A DNA stretch of 64,000 nucleotides, from positions 13,260,501 through 13,324,500 of the forward strand of contig OZ024895.1 of NCBI GenBank assembly GCA_964017195.1. The letters are read 5' to 3'. The stretch comes from Siderastrea radians. Taxonomy: Eukaryota > Cnidaria > Anthozoa > Scleractinia > Rhizangiidae. The position numbers and the translations under genes were made by a program. The first letter of the stretch is position 1. Each line of letters opens with the position of its first letter. A model generated the notes under the pieces. It ran no database searches. It had not been told where the DNA came from and saw only the letters and a list, made by a program, of their open reading frames with translations. Shown here piece by piece: positions 10,330 through 23,046 of the stretch.

Positions 10330-12510
10330 GATGAGCGAAGCCAGTAAGACTCATCCCATGATATGCACGACAATATCCACTCTGCAGATGTTATCCGAAC
10401 AGGGAGAAGACACTGTTTCTGATATCCTCACTGACCATGCAATAATTTCTGGTATTATGATGAATTAAGTCGATTTCTTTTAGCTATAGATGTCAGCCAC
10501 AGAAGAATTGAATCAGAATTACTGAAACCAACGCTAACCCAGCTTTCGTTATACATTATCACCCAGCCGGGCAACAATATTTCGTAAAACAACTACATAT
10601 ATATTAAGTCAGGTGTTTTCGGTTACTTCAGAAAACGGATATTAACATACTTCCATATATATCTACAAAGAGAATTAGCAAATATAGATGTTTAACTTGT
10701 TTGTTTGCACAGAGGACATTTGTTGTCAGACTGAAAAGCTTGTATTACGTCTATTGTTCTTTGTTTACACTAGTTATTAGCTATATGTAAAGAAATTTTA
10801 TAACTGACAATTCTAAGATAACGATTTTAAAATGATCTCCAGTGCAATGTCGTAAATATAAAGTTTTTTGCTGTAATTACTGGGTTGCTTAAGGAAAATA
10901 TAGGGATATATAGGTTTTTTGTTTCTTATTTCTGAATATAAAACATTTACATGGCATAAGACATTTTCTTTTATTAACCTGTCAATACGGCATGACGTGT
11001 CAAACTCATTGCAATAAGGTTGGCATGTTAGCAATCGTTTTCATTAGCGCGAGTTTTCCACATTTTTAATTTCCTTTTTCCACCATGAAATGCACGTCCT
11101 GACAAGGTTAATTTCAAGCCATGTCACAAAATATAAACCGACTTGCAAGAACTAAAGAGCACAGCGCTTGCACATACATTGAGAGGTTAGTTTTGCATAC
11201 AGTTGCGTACAGGCCTAAATGGTTCATAAAGTACATTTAGTCAGCACCGCGTATCAGTGACTCCAAAGCCATGCCCATATATGCTCCTAGTCAATCTACA
11301 TCAGCTAACCCCAGAAGGGCGAATTAGAGCTGTCCACGACTGCTCTCCAACCTTGAGGGCTAGTCATTTCGAGTCTATCTAACTGCAGGATCTGCGGTGC
11401 CTTACAGCGATTTAATATCTTACATTTGGTTTTCCTTTAAGCCTGGACTTTTTATTCTCCTTTCTCACAAGTTTGACCTATAAACCTTCACTACCTGAAA
11501 CAAACCCTTTACGCCTCAGTAGTGACAAGCATCTAATTTCTCCTCACGGTATCGTGTCACTACTTGATCAAACAGATCGGTCATAAGAATTTGGCAGAAA
11601 TTGAGCCTAGAAGATTGGCCATGCAATGATCTCCTTTTCATTTTAAACTGCTAGCACACTGTGGGGAGTTTACTTTCAGTATTAAATTGTTCACTTGCAG
11701 TTGTTTCTAGAAACCCTCGAAAACACTTTGTAAAAATAGTATATAGGCTACTATTTAGCTACTTCCATATGAAATTAGCACTTCTTGGACCAAAAGCTAA
11801 AAAACTCCCATGAAATCGCATCTTCAGCGTCGTAAACATTTCTCGTGATCCAGGGTATCTTTAGAAACAATAAAACAATTATATTATTCTACTCATCTCC
11901 TCGTAAATTTAAAGGGACACTTTCATCAATGTTTAGGATAACTTTGAAAAGCTTAGACATTCTAATCAGAGGAAACCCAAGGATACTGGTTCAGTTTCGT
12001 TTAAAATATTATTACTTAACCCGTTCTCTGAGACTATAACTGTGTTTGGCTACAGAGCGCTAGGGTGGCAGTGGATTGCAACTTGAAAACAACAGGCTGA
12101 GTAAGAAATATAGACCAATACAGTGGTGGTGGGTATTTTGTATCTATAAACGGGGTTTAAAACTCCCTTAAATGCACGGTGACCCCATTCGTTTTTTCGA
12201 TAAATCACTTCCTTTGCTGGTTCTCTCCATTTTGTCTAGAAACAAAAAAATTCTGAGCGTGAGAAGTTTTAATTTTATTGCTATTTCTACTCAAGTACGT
12301 GCGATCGAATTTTTCTACGAATGCATTATTTATGACTTACAATAATTATCATTCTGCGAGGCTAATTTTACCTGAAGAAACGATATTACCGGCAAAAATG
12401 TACTAAATCAGCATTATCCAGAGTCCTCCACGTAACTTATTTTATTCCTTGAAGCAAGAAAGCCGATCTCGCCTTACATAACCAAAGCTTCTAAAAACAC
12501 ATTTCGAATA
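10330..12510. other. duplicated non-coding flank upstream of GPCR copy A
   Basis: Sequence 5' of the minus-strand receptor. It aligns with 57429-60530 but lacks three insertions found there (58445-58849, 58935-59249, 60362-60488), so it supplies empty sites for them. No exon or RNA gene is seen. The promoter is presumably in the first part, but no clear TATA or initiator could be singled out. Confidence 0.5.
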
Positions 12511-12963
12511 CCGTATTTTCTCGATTAAACGCCGGGGGCATTTATTTAAAACTTTTTAGTGAATCTGGTAAGTAATTTATCAAAAAAAAAAAAAACTGAC
12601 AGAAACACTGATTGAACTCTTCTCAACGTTACGTTTCTCCGTGCTTGAAACACGGAGGTAGTGTATCGGTAACTGCTCGACAGCAAACGTACTGTGGAAG
12701 CAATTTGAACAGGGTGGTGGCGAGGTTCTCAGTTCTTTCTCAGCTCTGAGAAAGACAAAATTGTGGAACGATTCAGTTGCAAGGAACTGCTGGAGAAACG
12801 CTGGAGAGACCCTCGAGATGATCCTTGCTTGATGCAAACAGAAAAGTTACCTTGATTTAAGAGATATTTACACGATACCTGATGCGCCGTTTGTTTCATC
12901 TGTTTTAGTAAAAAGTACTTTTGTAAAAGGTAGTTTGGGCAGGTTTGAATATTAGTGTTAATT

Positions 12964-13078
12964 AACAATTATCCTGTGAAATCGCGTGGAATATCACCTG
13001 ATACTTAGCCGACGAGGCCGTAGGCCGAGTTGGCTAAATCAGGGGATATTCCGCAAGATTGAGCAGGATAATTGTGTT
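12964..13078. repeat. 115-bp hairpin repeat
   Basis: AACAATTATCCTG at the left pairs with CAGGATAATTGTGTT at the right, and the inner arms GGAATATCACCTGAT and ATCAGGGGATATTCC also pair. The tip is GGCCGTAGGCC. This is a compact palindromic MITE or the end of a larger element. Confidence 0.6.
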
Positions 13079-13704
13079 ATTATTCAACAAATTCCCATCG
13101 GCTACCATTTTCAGAACGAGAAAAACTACGGCTCTATGATGAAACGCTAAAAGCAAGCAACACATAAGCTTAATAAAAATGAAAACAGAACCTCAAGAAA
13201 TTGAAGTTTACCACCGTCCACTTAAAAAGACTTATTTACAAACTCATGTTTGGAAATGACAAGACAAAGTAAAAAAATATTGCTACCTTACCGAGAATAA
13301 GTCCTCTTCCTGTGAATTAAAGTCTTTTTAACTTTGGTCTTTACAACTTTCCGTGGGCAAGGGTGCTGCTTTGTTCGCAATAGCATTTTCTTGGTTGAGT
13401 TCTCACTATGAAAATTCCAAGTCAACCTCTGGATATCTTTGTGAGCTGAAGCAAATACTTGTTGACTTTTTGAGAGCATTTAATCGTGGAAAGTTTCTTC
13501 CAGGGAGTTAAAATTTCCGGAGAACACTGCTAAAACTGCCCCGCTTTTCAAAATGGCCGCCAAACAAGCAATGAAAGAAAATCTGCAGTGCACTTCCAAA
13601 TATGGTCATCTACGTATATCGCAGGATATCTGTCATGTACGGATGACAGATATTGAGGGCTTCCTTACCATCTATGGGCATAGTGAAAATTTGTTGAATA
13701 ATAA
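13077..13704. mobile_element. candidate element with 17-bp inverted ends
   Basis: TTATTATTCAACAAATT at 13077-13093 is exactly inverted at 13688-13704. The 628-bp interior has no convincing gene. No target duplication was recognised, and the left end overlaps the hairpin, so it may be one end of a larger composite. Confidence 0.4.
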
Positions 13705-13774
13705 ATTCAAATATACCGTATTTTCTCGATTAAACGGCAGGGGCGTTTATTTAAAACTCGGCCTCACAGATCCG

Positions 13775-16700
13775 TTTTTTTATATTAAAAAAAAAAAAAC
13801 AGTTAGAGAAAGGCTAGTCCTTCTCTATAGTATTGCTGTATAAGTATTAAAACAATGGACACTATTTCTCAATGTTTTAATACCATTTTAATTTGTTTAG
13901 TTTAGGGTTGTAAATCGGTTCAAAGCAGAAATCTCCACTCCAATATGCACCAAATCAGCAAGCCCGCACTTAGTCGAACAAATGAACGAATGAACAAGAT
14001 GACACCCAACAGACGATGGGCAAACAAACAAACGCAAGGCCGTTAGAAAACAAAACATTTCAAAAGCTGAGTAACTCAAACTAAAGAAATGAAAGGGATC
14101 CAAGGCCAGAGCGAATGAATGGACGACCCACACGACCGAACGATAGCCGAAATGAACAGACGAACAAATGAACGTAACAAAGCAGGCACACAAAATTCAA
14201 GCACAGATTGGCAGAAGATTAAGCCATGTAAGATTCTTAAGTTGTTTAATCTGGGCCAGTTTGGTTTAGAATAAAGAAAAGTATTTGTGAGCGGCTTGAA
14301 AGAAAATTCGTAGGTTAATTAAGCTTATGTATTAACCTTTTTACACCTTTTCAGTGAGCTCACCAAAAGTTAAAATTTAATACAGCATAGAACGATAATG
14401 AGAAAGTCGTTTAGTCTGCTCAGAAGGTCTGTCATTCTCGTCAGGGGCACAGTGAACAGACCTGGTAGAGAGTTCATAAAACGCAAAACAGTAAAACGTG
14501 CGGAAGGAAAATTAACGTAAACAACGGGGATAAAATTCTTACTTTTCGCTTTAGGGTGAAACTCTCTGACCACACGTTTCAAACTGTGGTACCACAGCTG
14601 GCCCTACGTGCCTGAGCTGACAACTATCATTCTATGCTGTTTACTAGAAATTAAAATGTTTGTTGTACCTTTTTGGTAGTTGTTTGAATTTGCTGCTCCG
14701 ACAGTTCTGTGTCATCCAAAGGACAGCTTCCCTCAGTAAATTGTGGCTTGAGATACGTTTAACGCAGAAGTTTACAAGTTAACAAGGTCATATTGTTAAA
14801 TTTGACCTAAAGAGCGCTTCTAAAAGTTTAAGAATTAGACTTTTTTCGCGGAAAAGAAAAAAAAGAAAAGCGAAAAATAACCTCGTCTTTTCGTTTTAGT
14901 CAGGTAGCTCGCGTTGCCTGTTTGCACACGCGATTGAATTCAAACAGCATATAGGGAGTGACGTCATAGTAAGCGCGCGCGAATAAATACGCCCAAGAAA
15001 ATTTCGCGGGAGATGATCCCCTTTATAGTTGAAACTGCGATTATTTCGTTAAACGTCAGTGTTTAAAAAAACAAAAACAAAAAAAAACGTAACGATTAAC
15101 CTACGTTTTGGTTTACATTTTACTGTCGAGAAGAGCTGAATATGAAGTGATAATTTTTCGGCAAAAAGTATAATATTAAGCCCTAAATGCTCATTAACCA
15201 TAAACAATAGGAAAATACAATTATAGTTATAAATCAGGTTAATTTCCCTTATGCTACATCTAATCGAGTGTCAATACCTAGGGAATAACAATACCACGGA
15301 GAGTTTCACGGGCCATGAGGTGCCTACCCAGATCCATCTCAACCTAAGTATACAGGTGATTATACAATCCAAAAGGAAATGCGCTAAACCCAAGTTCAAA
15401 CTTACATTTTCCTTTATTTGATTTTATTAAATGGCAATTTCTAGAAACAGTCAATACTATTGAATGTTCACGGGCCATGAGGTGCCTTCCCAGATCCATC
15501 CCAACCTAAGTGTACAGGTGATAATACACCCCGAAAGGGAATGCACTAAACACCCGGGGTTACTGGTGCAATGTCGTTCTACAGTCATATCCATATCTAT
15601 ATGGACAGAGGTCTGACACAACTGAACCCAAGGAGAGTAGGATCTTAGGTCGGACATGGTCCGCCATATGGTGGGACATTGGTCCGGCATATGGATCTTC
15701 AAGTTTTTTTATATTAAAAAAAAAAAAAAAAAAACATTTAGAGAAAGGCTAGTCCTTCTCTATAGTATTGCTGTATAAGTATTAAAACAATGGACACTAT
15801 TTCTCAATGTTTTAATACCATTTTAATTTGTTTAGTTTAGGGTTGTAAATCGGTTCAAAGCAGAAATCTCCACTCCAATATGCACCAAATCAGCAAGCCC
15901 GCACTTAGTCGAACAAATGAACGAATGAACAAGATGACACCCAACAGACGATGGGCAAACAAACAAACGCAAGGCCGTTAGAAAACAAAACATTTCAAAA
16001 GCTGAGTAACTCAAACTAAAGAAATGAAAGGGATCCAAGGCCAGAGCGAATGAATGGACGACCCACACGACCGAACGATAGCCGAAATGAACAGACGAAC
16101 AAATGAACGTAACAAAGCAGGCACACAAAATTCAAGCACAGATTGGCAGAAGATTAAGCCATGTAAGATTCTTAAGTTGTTTAATCTGGGCCAGTTTGGT
16201 TTAGAATAAAGAAAAGTATTTGTGAGCGGCTTGAAAGAAAATTCGTAGGTTAATTAAGCTTATGTATTAACCTTTTTACACCTTTTCAGTGAGCTCACCA
16301 AAAGTTAAAATTTAATACAGCATAGAACGATAATGAGAAAGTCGTTTAGTCTGCTCAGAAGGTCTGTCATTCTCGTCAGGGGCACAGTGAACAGACCTGG
16401 TAGAGAGTTCATAAAACGCAAAACAGTAAAACGTGCGGAAGGAAAATTAACGTAAACAACGGGGATAAAATTCTTACTTTTCGCTTTAGGGTGAAACTCT
16501 CTGACCACACGTTTCAAACTGTGGTACCACAGCTGGCCCTACGTGCCTGAGCTGACAACTATCATTCTATGCTGTTTACTAGAAATTAAAATGTTTGTTG
16601 TACCTTTTTGGTAGTTGTTTGAATTTGCTGCTCCGACAGTTCTGTGTCATCCAAAGGACAGCTTCCCTCAGTAAATTGTGGCTTGAGATACGTTTAACGC

Positions 16701-19700
16701 AGAGGTTTACAAGTTAACAAGGTCATATTGTTAAATTTGACCTAAAGAGCGCTTCTAAAAGTTTAAGAATTAGACTTTTTTCGCGGAAAAGAAAAAAAAG
16801 AAAAACGAAAAATAACCTCGTCTTTTCGTTTTAGTCAGGTAGCTCGCGTTGCCTGTTTGCACACGCGATTGAATTCAAACAGCATATAGGGAGTGACGTC
16901 ATAGTAAGCGCGCGCGAATAAATACGCCCAAGAAAATTTCGCGGGAGATGATCCCCTTTATAGTTGAAACTGCGATTATTTCGTTAAACGTCAGTGTTTA
17001 AAAAAACAAAAACAAAAAAAAAAAACGTAACGATTAACCTACGTTTTGGTTTACATTTTACTGTCGAGAAGAGCTGAATATGAAGTGATAATTTTTCGGC
17101 AAAAAGTATAATATTAAGCCCTAAATGCTCATTAACCATAAACAATAGGAAAATACAATTATAGTTATAAATCAGGTTAATTTCCCTTATGCTACATCTA
17201 ATCGAGTGTCAATACCTAGGGAATAACAATACCACGGAGAGTTTCACGGGCCATGAGGTGCCTACCCAGATCCATCTCAACCTAAGTATACAGGTGATTA
17301 TACAATCCAAAAGGAAATGCGCTAAACCCAAGTTCAAACTTACATTTTCCTTTATTTGATTTTATTAAATGGCAATTTCTAGAAACAGTCAATACTATTG
17401 AATGTTCACGGGCCATGAGGTGCCTTCCCAGATCCATCCCAACCTAAGTGTACAGGTGATAATACACCCCGAAAGGGAATGCACTAAACACCCGGGGTTA
17501 CTGGTGCAATGTCGTTCTACAGTCATATCCATATCTATATGGACAGAGGTCTGACACAACTGAACCCAAGGAGAGTAGGATCTTAGGTCGGACATGGTCC
17601 GCCATATGGTGGGACATTGGTCCGGCATATGGATCTTCAAGTTTTTTTATATTAAAAAAAAAAAAAAAACAGTTAGAGAAAGGCTAGTCCTTCTCTATAG
17701 TATTGCTGTATAAGTATTAAAACAATGGACACTATTTCTCAATGTTTTAATACCATTTTAATTTGTTTAGTTTAGGGTTGTAAATCGGTTCAAAGCAGAA
17801 ATCTCCACTCCAATATGCACCAAATCAGCAAGCCCGCACTTAGTCGAACAAATGAACGAATGAACAAGATGACACCCAACAGACGATGGGCAAACAAACA
17901 AACGCAAGGCCGTTAGAAAACAAAACATTTCAAAAGCTGAGTAACTCAAACTAAAGAAATGAAAGGGATCCAAGGCCAGAGCGAATGAATGGACGACCCA
18001 CACGACCGAACGATAGCCGAAATGAACAGACGAACAAATGAACGTAACAAAGCAGGCACACAAAATTCAAGCACAGATTGGCAGAAGATTAAGCCATGTA
18101 AGATTCTTAAGTTGTTTAATCTGGGCCAGTTTGGTTTAGAATAAAGAAAAGTATTTGTGAGCGGCTTGAAAGAAAATTCGTAGGTTAATTAAGCTTATGT
18201 ATTAACCTTTTTACACCTTTTCAGTGAGCTCACCAAAAGTTAAAATTTAATACAGCATAGAACGATAATGAGAAAGTCGTTTAGTCTGCTCAGAAGGTCT
18301 GTCATTCTCGTCAGGGGCACAGTGAACAGACCTGGTAGAGAGTTCATAAAACGCAAAACAGTAAAACGTGCGGAAGGAAAATTAACGTAAACAACGGGGA
18401 TAAAATTCTTACTTTTCGCTTTAGGGTGAAACTCTCTGACCACACGTTTCAAACTGTGGTACCACAGCTGGCCCTACGTGCCTGAGCTGACAACTATCAT
18501 TCTATGCTGTTTACTAGAAATTAAAATGTTTGTTGTACCTTTTTGGTAGTTGTTTGAATTTGCTGCTCCGACAGTTCTGTGTCATCCAAAGGACAGCTTC
18601 CCTCAGTAAATTGTGGCTTGAGATACGTTTAACGCAGAGGTTTACAAGTTAACAAGGTCATATTGTTAAATTTGACCTAAAGAGCGCTTCTAAAAGTTTA
18701 AGAATTAGACTTTTTTCGCGGAAAAGAAAAAAAAGAAAAACGAAAAATAACCTCGTCTTTTCGTTTTAGTCAGGTAGCTCGCGTTGCCTGTTTGCACACG
18801 CGATTGAATTCAAACAGCATATAGGGAGTGACGTCATAGTAAGCGCGCGCGAATAAATACGCCCAAGAAAATTTCGCGGGAGATGATCCCCTTTATAGTT
18901 GAAACTGCGATTATTTCGTTAAACGTCAGTGTTTAAAAAAACAAAAACAAAAAAAAAAAACGTAACGATTAACCTACGTTTTGGTTTACATTTTACTGTC
19001 GAGAAGAGCTGAATATGAAGTGATAATTTTTCGGCAAAAAGTATAATATTAAGCCCTAAATGCTCATTAACCATAAACAATAGGAAAATACAATTATAGT
19101 TATAAATCAGGTTAATTTCCCTTATGCTACATCTAATCGAGTGTCAATACCTAGGGAATAACAATACCACGGAGAGTTTCACGGGCCATGAGGTGCCTAC
19201 CCAGATCCATCTCAACCTAAGTATACAGGTGATTATACAATCCAAAAGGAAATGCGCTAAACCCAAGTTCAAACTTACATTTTCCTTTATTTGATTTTAT
19301 TAAATGGCAATTTCTAGAAACAGTCAATACTATTGAATGTTCACGGGCCATGAGGTGCCTTCCCAGATCCATCCCAACCTAAGTGTACAGGTGATAATAC
19401 ACCCCGAAAGGGAATGCACTAAACACCCGGGGTTACTGGTGCAATGTCGTTCTACAGTCATATCCATATCTATATGGACAGAGGTCTGACACAACTGAAC
19501 CCAAGGAGAGTAGGATCTTAGGTCGGACATGGTCCGCCATATGGTGGGACATTGGTCCGGCATATGGATCTTCAAGTTTTTTTATATTAAAAAAAAAAAA
19601 AAAAAAACATTTAGAGAAAGGCTAGTCCTTCTCTATAGTATTGCTGTATAAGTATTAAAACAATGGACACTATTTCTCAATGTTTTAATACCATTTTAAT

Positions 19701-22700
19701 TTGTTTAGTTTAGGGTTGTAAATCGGTTCAAAGCAGAAATCTCCACTCCAATATGCACCAAATCAGCAAGCCCGCACTTAGTCGAACAAATGAACGAATG
19801 AACAAGATGACACCCAACAGACGATGGGCAAACAAACAAACGCAAGGCCGTTAGAAAACAAAACATTTCAAAAGCTGAGTAACTCAAACTAAAGAAATGA
19901 AAGGGATCCAAGGCCAGAGCGAATGAATGGACGACCCACACGACCGAACGATAGCCGAAATGAACAGACGAACAAATGAACGTAACAAAGCAGGCACACA
20001 AAATTCAAGCACAGATTGGCAGAAGATTAAGCCATGTAAGATTCTTAAGTTGTTTAATCTGGGCCAGTTTGGTTTAGAATAAAGAAAAGTATTTGTGAGC
20101 GGCTTGAAAGAAAATTCGTAGGTTAATTAAGCTTATGTATTAACCTTTTTACACCTTTTCAGTGAGCTCACCAAAAGTTAAAATTTAATACAGCATAGAA
20201 CGATAATGAGAAAGTCGTTTAGTCTGCTCAGAAGGTCTGTCATTCTCGTCAGGGGCACAGTGAACAGACCTGGTAGAGAGTTCATAAAACGCAAAACAGT
20301 AAAACGTGCGGAAGGAAAATTAACGTAAACAACGGGGATAAAATTCTTACTTTTCGCTTTAGGGTGAAACTCTCTGACCACACGTTTCAAACTGTGGTAC
20401 CACAGCTGGCCCTACGTGCCTGAGCTGACAACTATCATTCTATGCTGTTTACTAGAAATTAAAATGTTTGTTGTACCTTTTTGGTAGTTGTTTGAATTTG
20501 CTGCTCCGACAGTTCTGTGTCATCCAAAGGACAGCTTCCCTCAGTAAATTGTGGCTTGAGATACGTTTAACGCAGAGGTTTACAAGTTAACAAGGTCATA
20601 TTGTTAAATTTGACCTAAAGAGCGCTTCTAAAAGTTTAAGAATTAGACTTTTTTCGCGGAAAAGAAAAAAAAGAAAAACGAAAAATAACCTCGTCTTTTC
20701 GTTTTAGTCAGGTAGCTCGCGTTGCCTGTTTGCACACGCGATTGAATTCAAACAGCATATAGGGAGTGACGTCATAGTAAGCGCGCGCGAATAAATACGC
20801 CCAAGAAAATTTCGCGGGAGATGATCCCCTTTATAGTTGAAACTGCGATTATTTCGTTAAACGTCAGTGTTTAAAAAAACAAAAACAAAAAAAAAAAACG
20901 TAACGATTAACCTACGTTTTGGTTTACATTTTACTGTCGAGAAGAGCTGAATATGAAGTGATAATTTTTCGGCAAAAAGTATAATATTAAGCCCTAAATG
21001 CTCATTAACCATAAACAATAGGAAAATACAATTATAGTTATAAATCAGGTTAATTTCCCTTATGCTACATCTAATCGAGTGTCAATACCTAGGGAATAAC
21101 AATACCACGGAGAGTTTCACGGGCCATGAGGTGCCTACCCAGATCCATCTCAACCTAAGTATACAGGTGATTATACAATCCAAAAGGAAATGCGCTAAAC
21201 CCAAGTTCAAACTTACATTTTCCTTTATTTGATTTTATTAAATGGCAATTTCTAGAAACAGTCAATACTATTGAATGTTCACGGGCCATGAGGTGCCTTC
21301 CCAGATCCATCCCAACCTAAGTGTACAGGTGATAATACACCCCGAAAGGGAATGCACTAAACACCCGGGGTTACTGGTGCAATGTCGTTCTACAGTCATA
21401 TCCATATCTATATGGACAGAGGTCTGACACAACTGAACCCAAGGAGAGTAGGATCTTAGGTCGGACATGGTCCGCCATATGGTGGGACATTGGTCCGGCA
21501 TATGGATCTTCAAGTTTTTTTATATTAAAAAAAAAAAAAAAAACAGTTAGAGAAAGGCTAGTCCTTCTCTATAGTATTGCTGTATAAGTATTAAAACAAT
21601 GGACACTATTTCTCAATGTTTTAATACCATTTTAATTTGTTTAGTTTAGGGTTGTAAATCGGTTCAAAGCAGAAATCTCCACTCCAATATGCACCAAATC
21701 AGCAAGCCCGCACTTAGTCGAACAAATGAACGAATGAACAAGATGACACCCAACAGACGATGGGCAAACAAACAAACGCAAGGCCGTTAGAAAACAAAAC
21801 ATTTCAAAAGCTGAGTAACTCAAACTAAAGAAATGAAAGGGATCCAAGGCCAGAGCGAATGAATGGACGACCCACACGACCGAACGATAGCCGAAATGAA
21901 CAGACGAACAAATGAACGTAACAAAGCAGGCACACAAAATTCAAGCACAGATTGGCAGAAGATTAAGCCATGTAAGATTCTTAAGTTGTTTAATCTGGGC
22001 CAGTTTGGTTTAGAATAAAGAAAAGTATTTGTGAGCGGCTTGAAAGAAAATTCGTAGGTTAATTAAGCTTATGTATTAACCTTTTTACACCTTTTCAGTG
22101 AGCTCACCAAAAGTTAAAATTTAATACAGCATAGAACGATAATGAGAAAGTCGTTTAGTCTGCTCAGAAGGTCTGTCATTCTCGTCAGGGGCACAGTGAA
22201 CAGACCTGGTAGAGAGTTCATAAAACGCAAAACAGTAAAACGTGCGGAAGGAAAATTAACGTAAACAACGGGGATAAAATTCTTACTTTTCGCTTTAGGG
22301 TGAAACTCTCTGACCACACGTTTCAAACTGTGGTACCACAGCTGGCCCTACGTGCCTGAGCTGACAACTATCATTCTATGCTGTTTACTAGAAATTAAAA
22401 TGTTTGTTGTACCTTTTTGGTAGTTGTTTGAATTTGCTGCTCCGACAGTTCTGTGTCATCCAAAGGACAGCTTCCCTCAGTAAATTGTGGCTTGAGATAC
22501 GTTTAACGCAGAGGTTTACAAGTTAACAAGGTCATATTGTTAAATTTGACCTAAAGAGCGCTTCTAAAAGTTTAAGAATTAGACTTTTTTCGCGGAAAAG
22601 AAAAAAAAGAAAAACGAAAAATAACCTCGTCTTTTCGTTTTAGTCAGGTAGCTCGCGTTGCCTGTTTGCACACGCGATTGAATTCAAACAGCATATAGGG

Positions 22701-22749
22701 AGTGACGTCATAGTAAGCGCGCGCGAATAAATACGCCCAAGAAAATTTC
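13775..22749 (-). repeat. left arm, 4.6 units
   Basis: Units start at 13775, 15704, 17642, 19577 and 21515 (the last partial); lengths are 1929-1938 bp. Length differences come from the A/T homopolymers next to TATATTA and near the ACGTAACG block. Units 2-5 share two private bases (GAGG in CGCAGAGGTTTAC; AACG in GAAAAACGAAAAAT), whereas unit 1 has the right-arm state. The word after the poly-A alternates CAGTTAG, CATTTAG, CAGTTAG, CATTTAG, CAGTTAG along the arm. Confidence 0.95.
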
Positions 22750-23046
22750 TCTCCGTGGTATTGTTATTCCCTAGGTATTGACACTCGATTAGATGTAGCA
22801 TAAGGGAAATTAACCTGATTTATAACTATAATTGTATTTTCCTATTGTTTATGGTTAATGAGCATTTAGGGCTTAATATTATACTTTTTGCCGAAAAATT
22901 ATCACTTCATATTCAGCTCTTCTCGACAGTAAAATGTAAACCAAAACGTAGGTTAATCGTTACGTTTTTTTTTGTTTTTGTTTTTTTAAACACTGACGTT
23001 TAACGAAATAATCGCAGTTTCAACTATAAAGGGGATCATCTCCCGC
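22750..23046 (+). repeat. 297-bp spacer at the inversion point
   Basis: The left arm ends in CCCAAGAAAATTTC and the next bases (TCTCCGTGGTATTG) are unit sequence in the opposite orientation, about 300 bp further back in the unit. The matching right-arm inverted sequence GAAATTTTCTTGGG begins at 23047. The spacer is therefore ordinary unit sequence, not an unrelated loop. The junction shares one base (C) of microhomology. Confidence 0.9.

Larger units (their letters stand above)
12511..13774. mobile_element. nested MITE cluster, left side of the split
   Basis: This begins TA|CCGTATTTTCTCGATTAAAC at 12511; the matching outer end is at 51180. Copy B is uninterrupted here (CGAATACGCTTT, near 60526-60537), so the whole 12511-51180 block is inserted. 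The stretch 12555-12735 is homologous to 50618-50765 (AGTGAATCTGGTAAGT, then CGACAGCAAACGTACTGT). A second terminus of the family starts at 13716 and runs to 13774, where it is broken by the array. The hairpin and the 17-bp inverted repeats inside are listed separately. Confidence 0.7.

Noticed and set aside
12963..13094. Self-cleaving ribozyme-like hairpin
   Set aside because: The fold is a simple long palindrome; no hammerhead core words (CTGATGA with GAAA) are present.
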